NCBI GenBank assembly: GCA_013368325.1
Contig: JAACJK010000109.1
Coordinates: forward strand, 62,001-126,000
Length of the DNA stretch: 64,000 bases
Direction: 5' to 3'
Source of the DNA: Ephemerocybe angulata
Lineage: Eukaryota; Basidiomycota; Agaricomycetes; Agaricales; Psathyrellaceae
Shown: piece by piece, positions 33,912-45,677 of the stretch
How positions within the stretch are numbered: position 1 is the first letter of the stretch
Layout of the letters: every line of letters starts with the position of its first letter
Position numbers and translations under genes: made by a program
The notes under the pieces: model-generated
Told to the model about the DNA's origin: nothing
Database searches by the model: none
What the model saw: only the letters and a program-made list of their open reading frames with translations

Positions 33912-36900
33912 CTACTGCCCATTCGCGCTCTTTGAATCTCTGGCCGTTGCGACCGAAATTGCACCAATGCCGTACTGCTTCAGGGTTCCCGCGTCGACTG
34001 CAGCAGGACTCTTGAACATGAGATCCGTTCCTCCACTGGTCTTGGGGAAAGCAATCACGTCCCGGATAGATTGCGTCTTACACAGAATCGACATCAGACG
34101 ATCGAAACCTGTAGAATAGCAGAAAGAGGTATCAAGTTACCCAAGTCAGTAAACCCCCTGCATCGCGGGAGCGGGAGATGATATTCTTATAAGCAATTGG
34201 TCAAACTTACCTAGAGCAATGCCTCCATGCGGTGGCGCGCCACTCCGGAGGGCTTGCAGGAGATGATTGAATGGCGCCTTTTCTGCATCACTAAGCTAGA
34301 TACCCGACGCAGTCAGTGATCCAAAACATACGGTAGGAACGAAGGGAGGCAACAAGAAAGATAACGGCAAACAGAATGATCGGGGAAGGAACATGTCTGA
34401 ATGCTGGTGATTCAAACATACAGAAAGTGCTCAACGGGCACAACGAAGGAAAGATAACAACAGATTATAACGAATGATCGAGGAAGGGGCATTACTCAAC
34501 TTGTAACACCTTACTGAAGATGTAGTCCTGCATATCAGCGTCGTGGATACGAACTGAACCTCCGCCGATTTCGACACCATTTAGTACAAGGTCGTAATGT
34601 TGGCCTCGAACCTGGAAAACGAACCATTATCGTCAGCACACATGTGTCCACTCAAACTCCTCATCCTCAACTCTGCTCCAACCCAGCACCGTAGTCGGAA
34701 ATGATTTCCTCTCTCCGCCAACGTCGTTTCTTTCGGAGGACCAACGAACATGTACATATTACTATTCAGTTGACCGATGACGCCGATATGTCCAGAGCCG
34801 CAAGGTAAGAGCCAGAGGATGAAGAGAGAAGGCGGTAAACAGCAGGAACGCACGTGTTCAATATCTCCTCTCTGCAAAGGCTCGACGTCCTGCCACATCG
34901 GGGCCGTAAAGGGGTGGTGTGAACTGCTCCATCTACCGTGCGCCAGGAAATCCTTATCCGAGTCGTCACGCGTAAACAGCGGGAATTCGGTTACCCATAA
35001 GAAATGAGGCGCTTCCGTCACGGTGTATTCGCCTTATCATCACCATTATTGAAGATATTTTGTTGGTGTCGCAGTTGACGGTGGCGAAAGGTAATAGAGT
35101 GGGGCAGGAAACACGAAACAATCAGTGTTCAGTCCAGGATATTCCATCAGAACCTCAGACCGGGGCGTACCTCGAGCCTGAGCCTGCTCAAAAATACCGA
35201 GGCGAACTTTGCCCAAGGCGGTGGACCCTCCCTTTCCTGTAACGTTAATATTCAGTGAGTTCGGCCGAGTGTGATGTACGCACCTTCGGCAGGCGCGGGC
35301 GTTGTGCAAGGAAGATGTGGTCCCCAGGGTGCAGGCGCAGGGACTCATTAATGATCGCCTCAGGCGTGGAAGAGTCACCTTCCAGATCGAAGTCTGAGAA
35401 GGAAGAATTGGGGTCGGCCAAGACAGCACGCGCCGTCTTGCTTTTCAACAGCCACGTATCCAGGTTGCTTTTTGTGAGAGTGATGTGCTCCTACAATCAT
35501 CGGGAGGGTCAGCATTGAACGGTGAACACCAGGTAGGGGTGGAGATCGAGAAAGGAAGGGTAGGTTTGAGTGCTATCGGTATAGCCTTGATCATTGCATT
35601 GCACACTCATGTTCTTGTTCACTCACCGCATGTTCTTGTTCCAAAGTCCGCGACGCATGGATGAACTCAGATTCGAAGGATTTGCGAACCACGATGCACT
35701 CTAATACTTCTTCATCCCCAAGGGAGGATGAAGCATTGTGAACAGTCCCTGAAAGGCGATCGCTGAGATTTATAATCTGAATTAAAAGTGGGGGATATTG
35801 TCAGTCCCTAGGTGAACGAGGAATGAAAAGGCTGTCCTTGAATTGCATACCTCGAGGCCAAACCGAGTATCAGGTTTATCTGAGCCAAACTGGATGTGTG
35901 TCAACGAAGAGTCAGCGAGTAGGTATGCTGATGCCAAACGCACGCGAGACATGGCTTCATAGTATGTCATGACCTTGAAGTGTTTCGGTAGCTCGATACC
36001 TTCCACTTTGCGCCAGATTTTTCGAACCAAGTCCTCGATGACTTGGCGAACCTCGGTGCCTCCGATCCTCCATCCCTGGGGGTACAAACCTTCCTGTTGT
36101 GGCGGATCGGCCTCAAGAGACTCCCCCCAGGAAACGAAGGCCATTTCGAGATCAATCTGTGTAAACTCGGGCTGCCTGTCTTTGCGACCGTCTTCGTCCC
36201 TGAAGCACCTTGCGATCTGGTAGTATTTGTCAACGGCACCAGAGCAAATGAGCAGCTGCTTAGGCTGCTGAGGGGACTGCTGCAGAGCATAGAAGAGAGG
36301 CTCTTGGGAGCCGGGATCGAACTCTGACGCGCTTAGCTGGCGCGTTGGGACCAGAAACTCCCTTGCACCTTCTGGCGATGATCTGAGGAGGACTGGCGTT
36401 TCGACCTCGGTAAATCCTAAAGGTAAACTTCAGAAACGAGGGTGCGATTAAACGTGTTGCCATTTTTTTACCTTGGTCGTGGAGGACAGATCGCACGAGA
36501 AAGGCTACCTGACCGCGTTTCTTGATATTGTCGGTTAGGATGGAGCGGCGAAGGTCCAAGAACCTATACCGAGCTCGGAGGTCTTCATTCGGCTAGTCGA
36601 AATGAGTTTTCGGGTGTAATTGGGGCTTGGGTGACGGAAATACCAAATTGTGAACGCTGGAAGGGAGGAACGGCATTTCGGTCGCGGGGTTGAGCAGAGT
36701 GACCTTGGACACATTCACGTCAATATCGCCGGTCGGGCCAGGGCGACGGGCAGTCTGGGGACGAAGAGCCACGGTCCCCTGGATGAGCACTGTTGACTCT
36801 GGCGGGAGCGAGGACAACGCGGCTGCAGCCTCTGGGGCGTCGGCGTGATTCACGACGAGTTGGGTTGTGCCATGGGAGTCCTTGAGCGGGAAGAAAGACA

Positions 36901-37045
36901 CGGTCTTGCCCTTGCGCTCTGGGAGCAGCCAGCCGGCCAGGGTGACCTGTGCACCGTCGAGGTCGGCATTGAGCTGGGCACAAGAGTGGGTACGAGGAGG
37001 ATAGGGCCTCGTGCAGGCGGACAAGAGTCTGTTCAGACGCAACAT
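33912..37045 (-). CDS. MSD1: Mitochondrial aspartyl-tRNA synthetase
   Basis: Class II synthetase of the bacterial type. Eleven exons (37045..36644, 36592..36472, 36416..35944, 35889..35851, 35776..35627, 35490..35284, 35231..35171, 35032..34854, 34611..34501, 34295..34211, 34108..33912) sum to 2025 nt, 674 aa. A presequence ([17 protein letters not shown]) is followed by an OB anticodon-binding domain ([13 protein letters not shown]). The catalytic core has motif 1 ([12 protein letters not shown]), motif 2 ([20 protein letters not shown]), the bacterial insertion domain, [27 protein letters not shown] and motif 3 ([12 protein letters not shown]). Introns 34853..34612 and 34500..34296 are unusually long for this window. 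It is divergent to the F-box-like gene, 152 bp between starts. Confidence 0.94.
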
Positions 37046-37197
37046 GGGAGATTACGTGTGAGATCTGGATTTCGATTCCTGGATCGCGCTAAATCCCCCG
37101 GCCTCTCCAAACACGGCGATCAATCGCCAACTTTATTGGTTCACTGCCCTGCACACACTATAAAGTGAGTACTGTCTTCCCAGATGCCCAATCCAAA
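37046..37197. promoter_or_regulatory. Shared upstream region of Msd1 and F-box-like genes
   Basis: Only 152 bp separate the two divergent ATGs, so both promoters overlap here. A weak CACTATAAAG lies near 37155 on the plus strand. Confidence 0.4.
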
Positions 37198-38226
37198 ATG
37201 GCCCTTCCTCTTGAGCTCATCGAACACATCTGTCTCTACCTGCCCAACAGCGATCTCCAGGTCGTCGCAACCTCGAGCTCGCTGCTCTGCGCCGTTGCAC
37301 AGCGTATCCTCTTCAAGGACGTCTCCGTGGCCAGACGTTCTCTCCTCGTCGCCGTCACCCTCGCCAACAAGCCCCATCTTGCACGCCATGTTCGTGACTT
37401 CAAGATAGTGGTTGGCCCCAGTGTCACGGTCCTCCCGTCGTACTACCGTGCCTTGGCCACAGCTCTCTCGCACATGCGCGAGCTCGTGTCCCTCTCCATT
37501 TCCGTCCCTGCCCAGTACAGCTCCATCCTGTCCGCTGCCCCAGATGCCGTCTTCCCAAGACTCCGTCATCTTCAGGCCTCCTTCACTCTCGACTCCCATC
37601 TCCTCGCCTTCCTGAGCAAGACTCCGGGGCTGACTACTCTCACACTCGACCAGAGTCTCCATGCGCCTCGCTCCGAGATTCCTCCAACACTCCTGCCCCA
37701 CCTATCCTCGTTCAGTGGGGCATCTCAGGTGGCACAACTTCTGGTTCCAGGCCGGCCAGTCTCTTCCCTATACCTCACCTCGGGGGATCTCACGGAAGAA
37801 GTGGTGTCGTTCCTCGCTCAATCCTCCGCTGCCGTCTCCACTCTCGATGCCACAACAACTTCCTTGCCCCTTCCAATCCTGGAGACACTCTCCGAGGCCA
37901 TGCCCCTGCTCGAGAACATCAGACTCACAACAACATACAACTTATGGGACGAATTCTTCAACACAGTTAGTATCTTGTTTCTTCTTCGTCTTCGCCGTGC
38001 ATAACACTAAACACCTTGCCCCTAGCCCTTCATTCAGAATATTAAAAATGCATTGGTGGCCATGAACCACCTCAAGTCTGCCAACGTCTCAGGCATGCTT
38101 TGGAAGTGGCTCACGAAGGATGGACGCGTCCTCACCAACGAGCCCCACATACCTTCGCAGGCACTCGACAACACCGACGATGCCGAATGGACTTACGATA
38201 ATCACAACACGTATTACCACCATTGA
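37198..38226 (+). CDS. F-box-like/LRR-like protein of unknown target
   Basis: Exons 37198..37965 and 38026..38226 give 322 aa. The first 45 residues (LPLELIEHICLYLPNSDLQ, LLCAVAQRILFKDV) follow the F-box pattern, which would link the protein to Skp1 in an SCF ubiquitin ligase. The rest contains loosely spaced leucine-rich segments (PRLRHLQASF, PGLTTLTLD, VSSLYLTSGDL), as in many mushroom F-box proteins. The start at 37198 was chosen because the upstream extension has no ATG. Substrate unknown. Confidence 0.75.
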
Positions 38227-41200
38227 TTCTATTTCCTTCGATGATTCTTCTTTCACCTTCATATAGACTACCCTAGAACTTCATACACTTCGCTCTTCCT
38301 GCTGACGACTTCGCCATGACCTGTAGATTCATCCATACCCCACTTGATACACATACCCATCCAATTTTAGTGTCTAACATTATCCTGTCTCTATGCACAC
38401 ACTTGCACGACCCACTGCCATTCTGCCAGTGCCCAGCTTTCTTCTCACATACCCAACAGGGTTTAGAACATTTTTTCTGTGATATGTATCAATACCGACT
38501 TCCATTCATGACGATTCCGAACCCAGATTCCAGATGTGAGATGCGCGCTGTACGTGAGTCCAAATCGCGCAGTAGATCTCAAGCATCCAACCTCGCTTTC
38601 GAATTCACTTGAGCTCGCGTGCGTTCCTGGATATCAAAGTAGGGTGAGGGCTTGCTTAGGGGCCTGCGGATGCTTTTTGCGTGTGTTTCCGAGCAAAGAC
38701 TCGTTTATTCTTCGTGTTTTTGTTCCACGGATAACCACGCTCATGCTATACACTTACCCCATGGATGTGCTGGACGAAACGTGCGCTTGTGTGGGAGCCC
38801 CGACGCTGCATTCATGCGTCTCGACGACCCTGCGGAGATCCCGCATTTCCTCGAGGTTCCTCCTCACCTGTCCGCGAAAGATTTCAAGTAGCGATCGTCT
38901 CGACGACACTCGCGGAAACACATACGGCTGCTTTGCAATCCCCCAAAATTAATATGTAGAGACCATTCCCATGTGCAGAGGCCAAGTATCATGAGAGCAG
39001 CGGATTTGTGATGTCGCCTTGGCCTGGCGTCCAAGTTTGTCGCTTTGACACTCGCTTCCCTCCGAGGGGACAGGAATCCCGGTCTGTTCGCTAGATAGTT
39101 AACGCCTTCTCCTCTCTTTTAGCACCTCGAGCGTCTTCGGTCGATTACTTTAGCGTTCAGCGCCGTCGAGTTTACACATGACATAGCAGTTCTTTGTGGT
39201 CCTGGATCAATTGAATCATCTATTCTGTCCAGTAAGCGCCTGCCTCATCGAAGCGGCTTCTATAGCTTGAGCCTGACAAATGACCACCATGATATGATTA
39301 AACTCTAAGCTCTGGCCTAGACCTAGTAGACCATGCGTGTATTCTGGGATTCATGGAGTGGAAAGCTTGATAAATCTCCGCGAATCCACTGACCTCCATG
39401 TCTCTCCCCACGCATGGACCAATCCTTTCGTACGACTCCACCGAAATGGCTTCAAAGCTCCGAGTGCATCTCGGTGACGCCCACAGCGGGTAGCAAAAAG
39501 CGGAACATGCTCACGGATTGTGGGATTCCCCAATGATGAGCAGTGATCTCCGTTTCTCTGCCTGGCACCTGGGTCAGCGCTTCCGTACAAGTCTGAAACG
39601 CCATCTCGGGCTCTCACACCACAAGGGTCCAATTGTAGAAGTTCTCAGCTACCGACAGCTACCGATGACCTCAAGGAGTCAAGGTGAACGAACAAAGGCC
39701 GCCAAAGATCGCCCCTCCTTCCTCTCCGGCTAAGGCAACTCCGCAACCGGTGAGACGCCCGGGCGCTTCTGTCCAGCTTACCGAGCAGGTCGGGGCCTCG
39801 ATGTAGACTACAACGTTCAACTCTGGACTGCGGCGTCTCGTACGATCCATAACCTAGGGGAGGCAGCTCAAACTTCGCAGCAAGCTCGAGGCAGGTCTTG
39901 ATTACCGCGTACGGCAGGTGTGCACAGGAGCACTGGCGCTTCCTCACTAGCAAGCAAGATATTCCTTGTACAAATTAAAGGTCAGAAGAAGGAAGAAACG
40001 GAAAGGGAGATGAGAGAGGCACGAACTCATGTCAATTTCTGGGGTGAAGGCGCTGAAGGGTCCTTCTGAACCTTGTACAGGGCCTGACAGGTAGAAGCAG
40101 CGCACAGGACACTTTGGGGTGCTCGCGGGGTTGAATTAGAGATGCGCGTGGGTGGTTACATCTTTCAAGGCGTGCCGCCGGTGTGAAGATGTGAAGAAAT
40201 ACAGAGGCCAGAGTTCGATCTGAGAGGACCAGGCGGCGCACCAATCTCATTTCAAGCTCAGAAGATGCGGGTAGGCACCTTCGCGGCAAGGGGAGGAGTA
40301 CCCTCTTTCCCACTACATTGGCGCCCCTGATACTAAATCATGTCAATACATTTGCACAAGGCTGGGTGAATCCACTATTAATTCACATCAATAGACCAGT
40401 GTTCATTTTGAGATACACCATCCCCTTGTAGCAGCTTACGACGCGTCACCTCCTCTGCTGCGTCCCCCCAAATTCGAGTATATACAGGCCAGGTACTTGC
40501 AATCCGTTTGTTGGCACTGCCATCTCTGCAGTCTTCCTGCGGCTCTGGCGCCCAAGCCCTGGACCTCGGTCTAACATATTCACTTCTCGTATCACACTCC
40601 AAATTTGTGAGGCTTCTGCTCGATCATGCTGTGGCAATAGGACCTGGAAATGAAGTGTCGAATCATATCAGCACATGTATCTTTCCTCCAGGCTACGCAA
40701 TCGGGAAACAGCATGTTATTCTAGGAAAGAGCTTCTTTGAAGAAGTACTAGTAACCACTTATCTCCCAAAATATTATTTTCTTGATCTGGATTACATGCT
40801 GTTGTCTGCAAGATGCTGTTGGAAATTAGATAGGCAAAAGAAGTTGTCTGGTACCATGGATATGTGTGATCGGAGGTCCTCGAGGTCTTGATGCAGATAG
40901 CGTCCTGCCCCATAACAGTGCTATTTTGATTCGGATATAAGTACGTCGAAAGTTGTCGACAGTGCTCTTTGCTTTGAGCGACAGCCATCTGCCTGCGCTT
41001 ATCAGACTGATAATCTGTGGCCACAACTGCCGAGTGCTAAGTCATCAAATGAGTATATCAGAGGTGGAACCTCAACGCCGTCTCCAAGAGAATTATACTC
41101 CATCGGAGACCGGTGCTTAAGGTTTCGTGTTGGTGTCGGACTTGAGGATATGCGACATATGTCGTGCTGGGGACCATCGCTGAACAGCTGACCCCGAGTC

Positions 41201-42489
41201 GGACACACAGGCAGGAGTAAAGTTCTGGGCTGGTGCTGGAGTTCGTCACTGCGACTAGAAACAAAGGTTTTACGCCATATAACGTTACTCATTAGCCCGC
41301 TCAAATGAAATAGTTTGAGGATATGAGATGTGCGTGGGTGAAAACCACGGGGAAATGCAGTGGAAACATACGCTTTCAGGCAGAATACTCCGAGATGACC
41401 AAGGTTGTTGTTATTATTGCTCCTTTCGAAGACGGCGTGGCTTGGATGCCATAAATATCTGCAAATGCAATATCAATTCGTTCCGTACATTCACTGACGA
41501 ACCCATCTTGAGCAAGGCATTCGACGTTCTGATTACCACCGCCAAATGCATCCAGCAGTAAACAGGGAATACGGCCCCGATTTTATTGCCACCATGGGAG
41601 CAGGGCTCATCCCCCGTCGGCCTGCAACAGGAAAGAGTAGCAGTGCTTGGAGTGATACCTTTCGGAATAGTTCTTGGAGTTGTAGGGCCCTTTCTCTAAA
41701 AAGCATCCGAAACTCAAGATTAAAGTCTTTCTGTGGCACTTACATTCCATTAGAGATATACTGTGGGAGCCCAAGGTTAATGAACGTTGAACATCTGTCG
41801 AGACGCTGTCATCAGCAAGCATCCATAACCGTAAGGTGATGAAGTACTTTTCAGGTAAACACAAGGCGCCTTGTCTTGTCAGGTTGTCCCAGGTTTGTTC
41901 ATACCTGGGGCCTACAAAGAATGACCCAAGTAGACCCATGAAGGATCAAGTGCTGGGATGTTTCATTTCGGTAGTATCAGATACCTGCATATATTTACGG
42001 TGACGGATATTTGGGAATAGATCAAGTTGATGAATTTCCAGAGGACAAGAGCTGAGGCCAGAGTTAACCTAAGACAGAAAGACAGTAGAGCCCACAAGTA
42101 CCCGATAAGCATCGACTGTCAATGGGACTCAGGGAGGGTCAGAGTGGCCAGGACTTGCGGATTGCACTGGCCGAGCAAGATAGTTTGAAGCTCTGTTGAC
42201 CGTAGTGTGCGGGGGAACGGAATTTCAGTGGTTAAAAACTTGAGACGTCGAAGAACAAGAGGTGGCACTCAGTGGTCGGCTCTCGGTGGCAGGCTTCAAG
42301 TTCACAGAAGAAGAAGAAGAATTGGCGAATCTAATCTAATCTAATATGGTCACGGGATAATGGATTGCTATTGATTCCAACTGTGTGTGCCCAAAACAAT
42401 CGAAGGCTCATCTCGTTACACTCTCTTGCACTTCGAGTTCCTCCCGTTGCTTTGTCTTGTGGTGGAGAGGTACCGATAGAGACGACGCA
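38227..42489. other. Gene-free stretch
   Basis: More than 4 kb with only short, unconnected open frames on both strands; no domain, no splice-consistent gene, no terminal repeats. Near the right end lie an (AGA)n tract (about 42308-42321) and a (TCTAA)n tract (about 42331-42344), probably in the Rpc34 promoter. Could contain decayed mobile DNA, which I cannot identify. Confidence 0.45.
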
Positions 42490-44348
42490 ATGAGTAAACG
42501 GCCGCCGAATGAGCTGGAGAGTCGACTACACCAGGCGGCCCTGCTGAGTTCAAAGCAGGTGCGAACGTTTTCTGGCTGGAAACGCCGGTAGCTCTCTGAA
42601 GGACGAGTTCTCACCGATGAAGTGCAGGAAATCAGTGCCGAGAAAGCCAAAGACATCATCCCAGACGCCAAGGCCCGACAGAATGCACTGAACTTTCTGC
42701 TGGGTGTTGGACTGTTCAAGTCCCTCAAGGACGCGAAGGGCAACATCTCGTTTCGTGCAGTCTCCAAAGGCGAATTAGTCGCGTGAGTCATGTCAACCAG
42801 TGCCTGCACGCTGTTCTGACCGTCTTTCCCTTCTGTTGCTCCGAATTCTTTGTAACCCAGTACAAAAGATCTATCTGGAGAGGAGAACCTTGTTCTTGGC
42901 CATATCAAAAGCTCGAGCACCGAAGGTCCGTACAATCCGCGGCGAAGAAATGGAGAATATGTCATGACAGGGCACCACAGGTATCTGGACGAAACATCTC
43001 AAGGCCAAGACAAATCTACACCAGACGGTTATTGACCGATGTCTGAAGACCCTGATCCAAAAACGGCTCATAAAGCGTGTCCCTTCCGTTCAGGTCTGTG
43101 CTAGGACAACTCGTGCCCATGGATGACCCGTTGACGTAAACCACCTAGCATCCAACCCGCAAAATATATATGCTAGAAGGGCTTGAGCCATCCATAGCCC
43201 TAACCGGTGGACCCTGGTACACCGACAACGAATTGGACACTGAGTTTATCCAACACCTGATGGACGCATGCTACAAATTCATCTATGACATGGTAAGCTC
43301 CGGCGTTCTTCTCATGTTGCCGAATGATTCAATCGGGTGTACTGACGCCCACCCGATTTTCTTCGATTGTGTCTGGTCTAGAGCTTCCCGAAACGTCGTG
43401 ACGCTCCCGAAGGCGCCCTCTTTCCCATATCTAATCAACCCGAATACCCCTCCGCGCAAAGCATCCGGAACTCTCTGCGGAAAGCGCGACTTACGGAGAC
43501 TGATCTCAGTGTCGAACATGTCGAGTCTCTCCTGAATGTTCTAGTCCTGGATGGCAAAGTTGAAGCGGTCCGTGTTGTCACATCTCTAGGATCTCCCACC
43601 TGATCATTGATTTGTATAGCTTCCCGCTTTCGGTGTCAGCTTGTGGGACTCCTCGGCAATTAACGACGAGTCAGACGACGAGGCGGAGCGACATTCACGT
43701 AAAAAGCGGAAGCACGACTCAGATGATTCAGGGGACGAGAAGAAACGCTCGAAACGCAAGCGCAAGAAGGCTCGGGACAGCGATGCTGACAGCGACGATG
43801 ATGATGCCTCCTCATCTAAATCCAAGAAAAAAACCAAGCGGAAGCGAGACCGTTCGCCGGAGCGATCCAGCGACTCAGAATCTGAGGAGGAGCCGAAGAA
43901 AATCAAAAAGAAACGAAAGAGCAAGCGAGGGTCTGATGATTCTGATTCTGAATCCTCCGATAGTGACCGGGATTCCCGCAAGTCCAAGAAGAAGATAAAG
44001 AAGAAAAAGAAGAAATCAAGACACTCCTCTGATAGCGATTCGTCGTCATCTGACTCGGAGGAAGAGACTCGGCGCCGTCGATCGTCCAAGAAGGTTTCCA
44101 AAAGGTCCTCGTCACCTGCCGACTTCGACCCTTCAACGTATGATGCTTTCGAATCGGGCGCAGGCCTTGTTTACCGAGCGCTCAAGGAGCACGTCCCGTC
44201 TCTGGGGTACACGCAAGCACCCTGTGCTCTCTGCCCATCGTTCGAATTTTGCAAGCAAGGTGGCCCTGTCAACCCTCAGGAGTGTGTCTATTACGAGGAT
44301 TGGCTCACTTCTAAAACTATGGCCGCGGAAGCGGCAGCGGAACTCTAG
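42490..44348 (+). CDS. RPC34: RNA polymerase III subunit Rpc34 (RPC6) with a large charged insert
   Basis: Initiation subunit of Pol III that contacts TFIIIB. Exons 42490..42558, 42628..42782, 42861..42925, 42981..43093, 43149..43292, 43382..43567 and 43620..44348 sum to 1461 nt, 486 aa. Tandem winged helices: ALNFLLGVGLFKSLKD, GIWTKHLKAKTNLHQTVIDR, IQKRLIKRVPSVQHPTRKIYM, GGPWYTDNELDTEFI and VPAFG-like LPAFGVSLWD. The C-terminal iron-sulphur cysteines are 446, 449, 455 and 466, with the spacing C-x2-C-x5-C-x10-C known for human RPC39. Between these parts, residues about 260-408 are a K/S/D/E/R low-complexity run absent from the roughly 317-residue yeast and human proteins. The stop lies 47 bp from that of the convergent PPTase gene. 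Confidence 0.93.
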
Positions 44349-44395
44349 AATGTCTACTGTCCGTAATGAACAAGGTTGTCTGTTGCTCATGGCAT

Positions 44396-45410
44396 TTATA
44401 GTATGGATGGTAACTCGTCTACCGCTCTCTCAAGAACTGTTGCGGCGTCTAGTATGGACATCCAGGAAGTCGTATCTTTACTAGCTTGGTCGCGGATCTC
44501 TGCCAAATCCCCGCCAATGAATTCAGAGACGACCCCTTCATAGAGATCAGCCCCGTCAGAAGTGGTGAACAGAGTAAAGCGCCATCCTTTAGGTGCTTGG
44601 CTGTCGATTCTGATTTCCCGTCGGACGGCATCGAACTCCACTCGACTGAAATCGTAGCCAAGTCCAAGGCCGAGGGCCTTCGTGTATGCCTCTTTTACAG
44701 TCCACATCCAGTAGAAGCGACGTATCCGCTCCTCGGCAGGAAGGTCGGGCGTCAATTGAGCCTTCTCCAGATCTGTTAACTGTGTAGCCGCAGTCAGGTT
44801 CTCATTCTACTCGGATGAAGAATGCGCGGACCTGCCCTTCAAACATCGCAATAAATGAATCGACGGTATCACGCGCTGGTAGTTGAGTTTTCATCACGTC
44901 TATTCCGATGCTGAACGCGGGAGGGTTGTAGGCTCCAGGAGCGAAGGCCATGGATATAAGGGCGCTATCGTGCGTGATGTTGAAGCCGATCTCATCATCG
45001 AGCTTCTGGTCGACCTAAATGAATATAGGGAGGCGATCGTCTTGCTCGAGAGGTCAACGTACTAGGTAAGGTTTGCCTTCTGGGGTGTTGGCTACAGCCA
45101 TTGACTCCACAGCGATGCCTCGTTTTCTGAGCAACAACCTCAGTAGAAGTGCGCCAATGAGCGTCCCTAGCACCAGACGAGATCACAGTTAGTCCCGGTC
45201 AAGACTCAGAAAGGGGCGTGTATGCGACGCACTGCATGCATCTTCTCTTCTATAAAACCTCTGGATCCTAGATCGTGTATCAGAATTGACCCTAGTTAGA
45301 GCCGCCTGATACAGCTTCGCAACGCGTTAGAACCAAATTTGACTTGACAATAACCCCTATACCTCCTCGTTAATTAGATCTGGATGGTATATGGCTGTGT
45401 GGACTTGCAT
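44396..45410 (-). CDS. 4'-phosphopantetheinyl transferase (Sfp/AASDHPPT type)
   Basis: Transfers the phosphopantetheine arm of CoA to carrier domains of fatty acid, polyketide or peptide synthases, or to the alpha-aminoadipate reductase of lysine synthesis. Exons 45410..45363, 45314..45233, 45166..45063, 45014..44832 and 44779..44396 sum to 801 nt, 266 aa. Motifs in order: RFYRREDACRTLIGALLL, NTPEGKPYL, FNITHDSALISMAF, SIGIDVMK (magnesium-binding Asp) and WMWTVKEAYTKALGLGLG, the Sfp-type signature. The first intron was placed by the canonical splice sites that restore the N-terminal family pattern. It is divergent to the Mak32-like kinase gene. Confidence 0.9.
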
Positions 45411-45677
45411 AACCAGGTTACTTGTTTGCGCACAAGACGTGTCGTGCGTCGCGGCTGTGGAGCAAGGCAGAGCGAGCCTCAAGCTCAAGAGCCAAGGGGC
45501 AATTTAGCCTGATCCGACCTCATTAAGACCCCGGGCGTTATCTTATCTAGCCGAAATTCGATGGGCGCTTGGTGAGGGAGCAGGTACCGTCCAAACGTTC
45601 CACTACTTCACTCTCGACCCCCATCCACCCGAATCGCTAAGATTCTGGGGCACGAATAGACAAGGAATTAAGACACG
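45411..45677. promoter_or_regulatory. Shared upstream region of PPTase and Mak32-like genes
   Basis: The 267 bp between divergent start codons carry both promoters; no obvious TATA box. Confidence 0.4.

Noticed and set aside
38536..38959. Overlapping plus-strand open frames downstream of the F-box-like gene
   Set aside because: Composition varied, no domain, likely 3' UTR and non-coding sequence.
41380..41940. Segment resembling a trimethylguanosine synthase motif (LLDAFGGG-like)
   Set aside because: Match is weak, in one short frame, with stops on both sides and no flanking family motifs.
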